NCBI GenBank assembly: GCA_907163375.1
Contig: CAJQUW010005303.1
Span: 124,001-188,000, forward strand
Direction: 5' to 3'
Origin: Prostheceraeus crozeri
Lineage: Eukaryota; Platyhelminthes; Polycladida; Euryleptidae
DNA length: 64,000 nucleotides
Below the pieces are notes generated by a model. It was not told the DNA's origin, searched no databases, and saw only the letters and a program-made list of their open reading frames with translations. Positions within the stretch are counted from its first letter, which is position 1; each line of letters opens with the position of its first letter. The translations under genes and the position numbers were made by a program. Positions 50,504 to 61,500 of this stretch are shown one piece after another.

Positions 50504-50640
50504 AGGGCCGCCAACTGTCACGATTTTTCGCCAAATAAATCGCCTGTCCCGATTTTTTGCCCTCGAAATTCTCAAAATGTAGCTGTCCCGATTTTCTGGA
50601 TTTTGAAATTTGGATACTGTTTTGTAGTCGAGGTTAGGTG
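50504..50640 (+). repeat. Possible hAT terminal fragment
   Basis: CAGGGCCGCCAACTGTCACG followed by repeated 'tgtcccgattttt' text. The CAGGG start is hAT-like. No matching second end was found. Confidence 0.3.
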
Positions 50641-51309
50641 CTGTGGTCAGAATTTCTTATGCACACTGTCGTCACGTGCTTAGGCCTCCTGTCTTCCTTT
50701 GAAATACTGTTTGCACTGATTTAAAATATACATTCGATTTCTTTTTGGGAAAAATGAGTGTAACAACGTTAAGAAACGCTCTATTTGTGCAAACTCATGA
50801 AATCGTCCAACTCGACACCAACTCGCATTTTTTGTTTTTTGCTAGTCACAATACAATCATTTGTCGCTTTGTACAAGAGCATATTTTTCTACTAAATCGA
50901 TTGGTTGGTTGGTTAGAAGGTGACGAAACGGAAATAGTCGTTAATAAGATGTAGATGCTTTTCTTCTGTCATAGAATTTCGGTAGTTCATAACTGATGCG
51001 CGTTTAAGTCTACGAAATATAAGAATTATCGCCAGGTTAGGTTCAACAAAACAGATGAAGAACAAAACACACATCAAAATGCTATAGTTACGTAGGCCTA
51101 TAAAATGGAAGAAAGCGGTATGATTTTTGTTTCCCGATATTCTGTATGGGCAGCCCTGCAAATGTATCGGATACTTCGAAACTTGTCAAAATCAAGGAAG
51201 ATTCAACATCAGGAATCAAAAAAGAAATGAATTCAATAATCAAAAGAAATTCTTCTGCTTCAAAATTGCATGGAATAGAAAGGCATGGAGGTTAATATCG
51301 ACGTGGTTG
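50641..51309. other. No gene seen; upstream of the Penelope-like fragment
   Basis: May hold the N-terminal part of the Penelope-like element near 51160-51309, too degraded to read. Confidence 0.4.
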
Positions 51310-51655
51310 CATTCATGGACTGCCGTAAATTAATAAAAGTACTACAGATCTTCCATTACGGCCCATGTTTTCTTCATGTGGAACTGTAACGCATGAAATT
51401 TCCAAGGCTCCTGTTACTACACTGAAAATCCATTTACCGTCAAACTACATCTGTCGCTCATCTTTTGACTTTGTTACTCAGATGAAGGATATGAATGCAA
51501 ATCTAGAGACAGAGTTGACGTCCAGTGATGTAGAAGGACTAGAAATATCTCTGTTGCTCTTATGTACAACAGCTGCTCCATTCCAGTGGCAGAAAGAAAT
51601 TTGTAAGCAGATTGATGGAGCATCAATGGGCTACGTGGAGAAGAAAGTTGTTCCA
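51310..51655 (+). pseudogene. Penelope-like element reverse-transcriptase relic
   Basis: One continuous frame reads HGLP, a stop in place of an expected Lys, INKSTTDLPLRPMFSSCGTV, HEISK, SFDFVTQMKD, ETELTSSDVEGL, then after missing text FQWQKEICKQIDGASMG. 'YGLPKIHK...LRPIVSS' and 'QIDG..MGS' are the landmark motifs of Penelope-like reverse transcriptases; the Asp of SSDV corresponds to motif A. Sequence between motif A and QIDG is shortened. Confidence 0.8.
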
Positions 51656-51782
51656 TAGCTTGCACATGATTAGATACTTCTTTCATAGGACTACAAGGTC
51701 GCGGAATAGGCTTCCTTTAGAGGTATTTTCAACATCTGTCAGTGTTGAAGCATTCAAGAGAGCATCAATAAAATTCCACTAA
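51651..51782 (+). pseudogene. LINE ORF2 C-terminal tail fragment
   Basis: Frame text IRYFFHRTTRSRNRLPLEVF then SVSVEAFKRASIKFH and a stop at 51780-51782. 'R....WN.LP..v....s...FK..l' is the standard end of CR1/jockey-type ORF2, here without the Trp. It abuts the Penelope-like fragment directly. Confidence 0.7.
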
Positions 51783-52369
51783 ACTCTACGGAGAGTTGAC
51801 AATTTGTGAAGGGTCTTCTGTCTTATGCATTCCTATAATGTTCCCTTCATTTTCAACATTGCACTGTATTTCAACATTTTACATCCCTTTATTATACTGA
51901 ACATACTGATATGATGCTTACACGTAGAATCTTGCTTCTGTGCATGAAGTGAAAAGCATGTGTTTAATCGAATCGAACTGAACCGAAGCGAAATTCAAAT
52001 ATCACCTCACCGAACAGAACAGAATTCAAAAATGTCGGAGCCGCATGTGCCAATTAGCCACTCACACAAGACGGATGACAAAATCTAAGTTCCTCGAGAT
52101 TTCAGAATCCTATAGTAATAAAGGCTATAATCCTAATAATGATCCTATAGTTGCCTAAGTCTCGAGTTCGCTGCAAGTTAGATAACCTGAATTATATGAC
52201 AGTCATTCACTAACTGCAAAAATGCGATATGATTATGAAAAGGGTATGCATTGTACCGTCTTCAAATCTAGGAGATAAATAGTTGCTGAAAACTTGATTT
52301 CAATGCTGCATTGTTTACAAATCACTTGATTCTGGTGCTTATTGCAGATTGGCGTCTTTATACTCGGAG
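51783..52369. promoter_or_regulatory. Region upstream of NRDE2, promoter expected but not identified
   Basis: About 590 bp between the LINE tail and the first recognised NRDE2 codon. No TATA-initiator pair or CpG-rich segment stands out. A possible acceptor (ttattgcag at 52339-52347) suggests the promoter may lie further upstream, before a UTR exon. Confidence 0.25.
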
Positions 52370-52533
52370 ATGTTCCCGTGTGCATCTGGATTAAAAGATG
52401 ATATTTCGAAAACTTCTGGTAAGTATTGTGCAATTGAAAATGAAAAATTATCGGAATGCCTGATGGACACTATATTTTCAGGAAGCGACGCTTGGTTGAA
52501 GAATTCTAGTTACATTCCCTCGTCACCTAAATT
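52370..52533 (+). CDS. NRDE2: NRDE2 exons 1 and 2 with a 63-bp intron
   Basis: Exon 1 (52370-52418) ends at TTCTG|gtaagt and exon 2 (52482-52533) follows tatattttcag. The 63-bp intron (52419-52481) has a length divisible by three and no in-frame stop, so reading through also leaves the frame open. Splicing joins SKTS to GSDAWLKNSS. A candidate acceptor (ttattgcag, ending 52347) lies just before the ATG and could join a 5' UTR exon. Confidence 0.7.
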
Positions 52534-55500
52534 GTAAGCAATTGTGGTTATCTTTCTGTAATGTGAAATCATTGTTTTTTATATTTCATTGCAGAAATAA
52601 TGACAATGAACAAGCTTCAGCTGAGAAGAGTACGTACTTTCCTTCTGTTTCTGAATGCTGCCAATCCTTTTCATGATTTCTTATTGCTAGCTACATGCAG
52701 TGAATTACATTAATTTTAATCGAATTACATACCAGTAGATCTTTATTGTTGTACACATAGAAAAGTTTGATAGAATAACAAGCAACGACGGATTCCCATG
52801 AGTTTTCATGGATTTTCATGAGTTGTACATCTAATTAGTATTCTCGGAGCAAGCTTCACAATTTCAGGTGTGTTTTCTGACTAAGTGACAGTTAATTGAT
52901 GTAAAGTTTTCATTATCTTATTTCCAGTTGTAAATACCGCTGATCCATCAATTAACAAAGCCAAAACTAAGAAGCATAAGAAAGAAAAGAAGAAAAGCAG
53001 GAAAAAGGAGAAAGAAAGTGATGAATCGAAAAGTCAGAACCGAAGTACTGCACGTAGGTAAGAAATTGATTTTAATTGATGCATTTTAATATCAAGAAAA
53101 TAAAGACGTTAGCAAGCCAAGCTGCTTTATTGAATTTACAAATTTTCTGCTGTAATGAAGATATATGCAAAGTATTGTAAAAAATCCTTTTCTATGTGAG
53201 CTGGCCGCTTATATCGGCGAAATTTTGTGAATTCAATATAGCAGCTTGACTTGTTTACGGGTTTGTTTTCTTGTAAAATATGCTGCTTAAAGAAAATTAG
53301 ATTATACTTAAATACCAACCTGAGCAATTCACAGATCTGGGGAATAATTTATCCGATATCACACTCAGCGATGCAATTTAACCATGTTGCAAAGCAACTT
53401 CGAACGCTATTTTAAAGGCAGCTTGGTTACTATCTAACGAATCCATTATTAACATGCTCCACCAATCAAGATATTGTAGCGTATTTGCTACGTAACTGGA
53501 AACTTGAAAATCTTTCCGGTACAGGCTCAAGCACCTCATCACGATTCTGCTGATTTTATTTTGTTGTCCATTACAGAATGTGTCCCTCAGAAGACGATTC
53601 GGGAAAAGTGTTTATCGAGGAGATCTCTGGCCTTCTTCCAGAGCATGCTTTCCGACTCGATCGCCTTGCAAATGTGAGCATCTTCCGTTTTCATTCAATT
53701 GCTCCTGCTCACATCCCCAAATATCGTCCAGCTGCCAATCTCCTGCGTCTGTCAAACATTTCGTCATCGAATGACAAAAAATCTTTGAAGCGGAAACGCT
53801 ACTTCTCTGAAGGAAAGAAAGGAAAGCGGTTGAAACTGAAGGGAAAGAAACTGAATATGAAGAAGGATGCGGTAGGAGGAGACATCAATTTCATTCCATT
53901 TGGTGAAGAAAAGGAAGAGGATAACTCGGAAGAAGGAGAAACGGAAGCAGAAGGTGATGAAGAAGAACGCGGACGACTCAATGCTCATCTTCGTGAACAT
54001 CCAAGTGATGTGGAGGGCTGGATTCGTCTGTCTCAACTCGGGGTACGTGTCACGCATAAGTGGTATGTAACATTCAAATATTGATCCAAGACTAATTTGT
54101 GTAAATTGACAAATGTTGATATTAATGACATATGATCATCTTCATAAGTGTATTAAGTGTAAGACTCATTAATCAATTAGTGACAAATTGTCTACATGGT
54201 GCCAATTGTATGTTCATGCTATTGTTCATGCAATTATATGTACAGTGCAAATTGACTGACGACATAATTACCACATGGTGCATTTTTATAAAAGCAGATA
54301 AATGTAATTTTATTCTATTGAATATCACTATTTGTTTAACGGCCAAAAGCAACACTTTTTAAACAAAGTAGTAATCATGCTTTTAAAAGCGTGTTTTAAT
54401 GATGGTTTTTAAAAACTTTGTGTTTTTCTAAACTCTGATATGGATCGAAGTAATTGGCGAGTATGAGATATGCTCTGTTAGAACGTTTGGTGTGTGTCTA
54501 CTTTTACAGTTAGTGTCTAGTTTGAAGCATTGAGTCATGTGATCGTACTAGAAAATTAGTTTCGTCTCTTAAATAATATGCATTTTTGTTATTGATAACT
54601 GCAGTCGGCAATGCTATCTTTAATGCTGTTGTTGAGTAACTAATAGCTTGAGTGTCTTAACTTGAGCATTTATCCTTTCTTAAATCTTGTAGTTTTCTTT
54701 AGTTTCTTAAAGTTCTTTAAGTCTCTTATCTCATAGCATTAATCCGCCAGCCAGAGCGAGTTTCTGCAGGGAAAGAGGCCGAAAATGAGACTTTCACAGA
54801 ATGATGTACACCCTATGCCTACTACGAATCTGCGCGTCTGCCGAGTTCTAGTTAGTTCCTTTTCTTGTTTGACATGATCAAAGAAAAAACACAATGGAAC
54901 GCAGATTGCAGTTTTGGCTAAAATGAAATTTTGTATGTCTTCTCTGATTAAACGAAAGGTGCCAAGCCGAGAGTCATAGCTTTTGACATGGAATGTCTTC
55001 AGTTCATTTCCTATCATGTTAATGTAGCCCTGTCTGTGAAGCTAAACACATTCAGATTTGGCAAGCCTTCTGTTGTCGGCAAGCACAATCATTTGAGCAA
55101 TTTAACCTATATGTAACCACATTCTCGTAAAAATTGCCGATGAGAAGCATGATAATATCACATGTACATGAAAGGAAGTGACCTGAAGACATTTCATGTA
55201 AAAAAATTGTGACTATGGGCTTAGTATTTTACTGTCGAGCGAAAACACAGAAAATTTCATTTTAACCAAAAACTATCTTCTGTGCCTCATCGGCCTAACA
55301 TGTGTTTTTCTTTGATCCTGTCTGACAAGAATAGGAACTTACTACACCTTTTCCATGTCTATTTCAGATTTCTCCAATTGAATTTCAGATATCTTCAAAG
55401 TTGAGATTGTTTGAAATAACGGAATATTCATCATTTATATTCAGTATGATGGAATCCGTAAAACCGATCTTCGTTTTCTGCACTATATTTGTGAGATCTT

Positions 55501-58500
55501 TCGACCACTGCACGCGGCCATCGTGAGACAACTGAATGAGATACAGCTTATTGAAAACAGTTAACACAAATAAACATCACTTCAAAGATCAATTCAGCAT
55601 AATAACAAAAATGCGAAATTATAAAAGAATGGCTGAAAAATACTACTAACAAAGGACACAAGTAAGCATAAGATAAGGCACAAAAATTGATGAGATTGTT
55701 GATAGATATCTGAAATTCAATTATAAAATCTGAAATCCATCTGGAAATGTCTGAAATTCATTTGGAAGGATCTGAAATCGATTTGAAAATGTCTGAAATA
55801 GAAATGGAAAAGATGTAGAACTCGGCAGGCGTGCAGATTCGTAGCAGGCATAGAGTGTACATCATTCTGTGAAAGTCTCATTTTCAGCCTCGTTCCCTGC
55901 AGAAATTCGATCTGTCTGCCGTACTATATAATGCGGACTTTGGCTGACTGGTGTCCTTCAGATCTTGGTAGTTTGAGTCGATGGTTATTACTGTGATTGT
56001 CTGGGGATGAAGCCACTGGCAGTAAAAAGCAAATTCTCAGCTGGGAGCACTTGCTTTTCTAACGTGTTGAGCTCAACTGGTAGAGCGATGGTTTAGATTG
56101 CCAAAAGTTGGTAGTTCAAATCCACCAAGACGCGCAGATTTTTCCCGCTTAAAATTAAATGTTGGATTCGCGGCGGATCAGACGGAGGTTGCTCCAGCGC
56201 GACAACTTGGATGCTATCCTCCTTCGACCGCCAGGATTGGCCCTTGAATAGCATAGCGCCCTCAAGATCCGCCTCTTCGCTCCCGTAGTGCCCTTAAGAC
56301 CATCCCATCAGAGAACCTGCTTCCATGCCCCCTCCCGCCGCGAGGGCTTACCCAACACACTTAGGTCACTCCACCTGAGGGCATTGCTCCTTTCTTAAAA
56401 TGGAAGTACTTTTATATTTGTTATATTTTTGAATGCTATATGAAATATTGGAAGAGTATGTAGTGATTTGAGCATGAGCTTTAAATTGATTCTTCAGCTA
56501 ATACAATTGACCAGTCACCGCCAAATCAAAACAGCAAATTCAAAAAAATTTCACAAAGTTATAGTCGAAAGTTATTTTGCAAGTTAAAGATGCAAATGGT
56601 CATACTTTGACGGGCCTTCTGCGTTCAGTGCCTTCCTGCGGTGGATGGTTGATTTTATCATTTTTTGAAAAAATTGTATGTGCGAATGAATGTGTTTGCA
56701 CAAAATTTGTCGAATTTTGTCCATTATTTAGATCTAGAATAAATTGATATTGTTTAGAAAGAACATTGAAATCATAGGAAACTAGAAGAGTTGAATTTGA
56801 AATAACTTGGATTTGTGCAAATTTGATTAAGTTGATGGTTGGTATACATACGTGGTCGTCACATGCTGAAACTGGCTGTGACAGCCGAACTATTGAGCAG
56901 TTTTCAAAAATACACAAAGAATAATACAGATTGCAGCTTTGGCTTTCATATACAGTACTTCTTTCTTTCAGTTGAAACAAGGGAATATATCTAAATAGCC
57001 GCCATTTAATCCAATATCAGGAATCATCAGTTGGCGTAGTTCATAACTCTCAACATCAACACAACTATATTTAATCAAGTCATTTAAATTTGAATTATTC
57101 TAATAGCTCTTCTTACATTGAATTTAAATTTCACACATTTGATGGGGCGCTGACATTTCGAACAATTATTAATTCATTTAATCATGTGTAGCGGTAGCAT
57201 TGTTGCAGATTTGTAGATCTATAGTGGAATTGGAAATTCCTGTTTTAGGATTCTGGAATGTATTCGGAGGATTCTGTTACAACCGCTCAATTCGAACGCA
57301 CCGAAGCAGTATTACAACGTGCAGTCGCTGCCAATCCATCGTCAATTCCTCTCCTCATTCATCAGCTGAAGGCTGTTGAAGGATTTTGGTCCAATGAGAA
57401 TCTTTTACGTCAGTGGAGACAATTGGTTTTCACACATCCCAATCGAATAGATGCTTGGAAAGACTACTTGAGTTATCTTCGTCGGCAAAGCAGTGGTTCT
57501 CAGGCCTGCATCTCTTCTATATGTGCAGCTGCCGCTCAATGCTGTTCCACCGTGAGGGACATTCTTGCTGGACGACTGCGTTCTCATCCTAGTCTTCCAG
57601 ACACTGAGACAGCGCTCATGGGTGAGTTGTTTTCTATATACTTAATCGAAGCAATGAGAGTTCTTCGGAAATCCTATGACTACTCATTTTCACTCGGTAT
57701 TGGGCATTCGGTCTTGCACTTTACTTTACTTATCCCTTATACGACTTGTGGACCAAATACATTGATTGGTAGGTATTGGCAATAGTAACGCGCGGTTACC
57801 GTGCGAATACTGATTTAGGAACGGAAGTCGAATTCCCGCAAGAAATGGAGAGATTTCTAATCATAAGTTCAAGGAGGACCATACCAAGTGATAGACAAAA
57901 ATTGGTGGCAATAGATCCATGCATTATTCCGTTTAATTAAGAATTCATCAATTCAATATGAAGACAAGAAAATCCACAGCGTCTCATTTTGAATCGATGC
58001 CATGGCTCTAACTTAGGCTATGTGAGAGCGTCCATTGATTTCCTGCCAAACCTTGGCGGCATAAATTTGAGTAAATGTGCCAAAGCACCAAGAATGATTT
58101 TTGGAGTCTATGCAAGAAGAACTTTCCGGACTATATGCAGTCTCCAATCTATGAAAGATAATATTATTTAGGTTGCCTAAAATTCGCATTGTGTAAAGTT
58201 AATATCGTGCTATTCCTCAATAACATTCTACAATCTCAAGAGTTCAAGTGCTGTTTTTAGGGCATGCAACTCGTTTGTTATTTAGAGCTCAATTTCGAAG
58301 AAATAGGAACCCCACTTTTCAAGCAGCATGCCGCAGTTAACATTCTTAAAATCCCATCGGTTTTTAGGGGTTTTAAATAGCATTTTATTGTTTTTTAATA
58401 TTTGGATCACATGAATATAGTAAGTGGGATTTTTCCAACCAGGCCTATATATGATAATGTCAATTTCAATTTGGCGTTGATTATGTAAAATTCAGTAATT

Positions 58501-61500
58501 TGAACAACCCTTTAGATAGGATAGTATACAACATTATGGATAACTGTATGTTAGAAAGTACTTACTCAGTCTGTCAGTCAGAATCATACCTTTGAGCAGA
58601 GAATTTCATGATTACAAAAAACAGTGATTCCATTTTGTCAAGATACAATTGATTATTCTGACTGATTTTGCTCAAATTACTTTCTATGATTAATTGCAGC
58701 TGCTTTGCAATTTTATATATTTATTTTTCAATCGGTTTTTGTATCGAAATGAAAGATTCGCATCGAATTTGTACTGCCAAAGAGTAATTGGAAAATGTAA
58801 CAGAATTTCGAATTGATATTTCTCAAATTTATTCTTCATCGGCATCGTAAAATAATCATCTTTTAGCTTTCATTTCACTAGTTAACTCTTACATCAATCA
58901 AGTAGTGAAGCAATTGGATGGAGATGTTACATCATTTAGATGTTACGTTTTTGACAAAATCGATCCCCCTCAGGTTTCTGAGGATTTACTGATTTGAATG
59001 GATTTATGGTGCTTCATTTTGTAAGAAATTGATATCAAATCTCGATTTTCAAAAAACAGTCTTGAGTAAAGGTCAACGTTTTTGTGCTCTCATCGGCAAA
59101 AGTTTATGAAATTTGGATTGCATCAGAATCACGTAGAAACCAAAAATATCAAAATATTATAGTCGTAGCTGTTATAGCTTTGGAGCAACTTCAATAACAT
59201 GTTGGGGGTAAAATAGGGTTAATGCGAAGTCAACACAAAATGTTAGCTTTCAACTAACAAGAAATTGTAGGAAATGTCTATGTATCTATCATAATCTCTT
59301 TCCAGATATATTTGAAGAACATGTTCGATTCCTTGCTGAAAGTGGACACAAAGAACGCGCAGTTGCGTGCTTGCAATTAGCCCTGGAGGCGAATCTTTGT
59401 CCGGATCAGTCAAATCTGAATGATATGGAGGAGTTTTGGGAGAGTGCCGCGCCCAAAATTGGCCTTGTTGGAGCTGCTGGATTTGGAGAATGGAGAAATC
59501 GAAGCGAGAAAGATGAAATCCAGTCAAAGCAAAGTAATTTGTGGTAGATAAAAAAACAGCACCAAGGTGTTCATGACCGAATATTTTCGCCGGTTCCATT
59601 CATGATCATACACTGGAGTGAAAGAGATACAGAAGTCCAAGACGGTTTCAACATCGTTAACAGACGCTATCGCGACATTGATCAAAGACAGCTGTACTTG
59701 ACATCTGCAATTCATTATGTTACTTTCTCTTTTTAAAATTTCATTTATTAATGTCTATTTGAATTGGTTTTTCAGTATTATGTCTTCAATTGATTTCTTT
59801 TGACGGTCATGAACACCTTGCTGCTGTTTCTTTATCTACAAGATTTCTAGAATCGACGGGGTAAAATTTTTAAAATAATTCGTTCGAATGCTAATGCAGC
59901 CATATATCTGATACAGATCTGATGTGTTTTGAGAGGTCGCCTATTTTCCAAAAACAGCGCCCTTGCATTTTGGAATTTCCTGTCATGGTCTGTAGTTCAC
60001 TTCTTGTTTTTATCTTCCCGCTGCAATACAGCACCTAAGCAGACTCTATATATACCAATGTTTCTCAACCTTTACTTATCGCGGACTAAGCGCTCACCCC
60101 AAAGTCCTACGAGGTCCAAGACTTGCTTAAATAAATACGGATCTATCATGCGTAACGGCGTCTATTTAATCGCGCTGAAATTCAATTTAGTATTTTTGTC
60201 TCAAATTCAGCTTCTTCAGATGATGTCCCGCAAGTCCTGTAGAAAGAATGATCGCGAGTCAGATGTTACTAGTAATTACGAAGCATCGAGAAAAGCAAAA
60301 AAATATACTTACGTAGCCTATACAATATCATCATCATCGTTTAACGTCCTTATTTTCCCATTATCTTGGGGTTGGACGTGCTACAATGGCTCTTCTTCAA
60401 CTATTGCATGTGGCCTATGCAATAGTAGATAATACAGTAGCACGTTAACTGAGCGAACCAATTGGAATAACGCATTCTTTCGGCAACCTTGAAAATCGAT
60501 AAACACAGTGCGTCACCCTGATGGTGGACAACTGACAATGACTGAATCGCAATTTGCAGTAAAGCAGTGCTAGGACTGATATCATTAACACATAACTGTG
60601 TCACCGTAGATCATGTGAAGGCACATGATCTGCAGATGCTTTCTATGGTGATCATATTGAAGAAATTCCTTTTCGACTCTGAGACAGCGTCATCGCATTA
60701 ATAAACCAAATCAAAGACAGTGGAAGACATCTTTGGACCAAATCCGCCATTCATTAAGCGTTTATATCAAAAGCGATCTTTATTTCACATTAACTTCGCG
60801 GACTGGGCAGGGGTTGAGAACCACTGCTCTATACTCTGTTATGCATGCCAACTTAGAAAAGCTAAAACAAAGAATGCAAGTTCTGGGCCTCTGTTAGTCT
60901 CTAATCTAGGCCTCTTTTAGAGAGAAAACAATACCTCTCTATCATGAGCATCTGATGATTCAATAACTGCAATCTGGTGACCTCGAAAATTGGCTAGCGA
61001 ACTCAATTTCTGCGCCTTTCACGAGGCCGGACTCTTAGTGTGTCTAGTTACTTGAACAGCGAAGAAATGGCTTGTCAGATGGATATCTCATGACCTAATG
61101 CTGTCTGAAAGTCGTGAAGATTTACCTTTGGGTGCAACATATAATGTGCATAAGTGTGTCCCACCAAATAAATGGAACAGTATTATATCTATGTAATTAT
61201 ACAACTGTAACTGTTGTCAACAGTGTTCCTAGAATAGAATCTTAATGCTCCTCCTTGAATAGACAGATAACTCAAAATTCATTCGTATATACTTCTTGAA
61301 TGACTTTTACCATGATTTGGATTTAACTTGTGTTTGTTTCTTATACATCACAGGGGACATCCAAGAAGATGAAGACGCCATCTTGGCAGCACCTATGTCT
61401 AGGGCAGCTCGTTGGTTGGCATTGGAACGTCTCAGGAGTGCTGCTCATTGGCTGCCGGTGTCGGCTGATGACGAAGAAGTTGAAGATCCAGATCGAGTCG

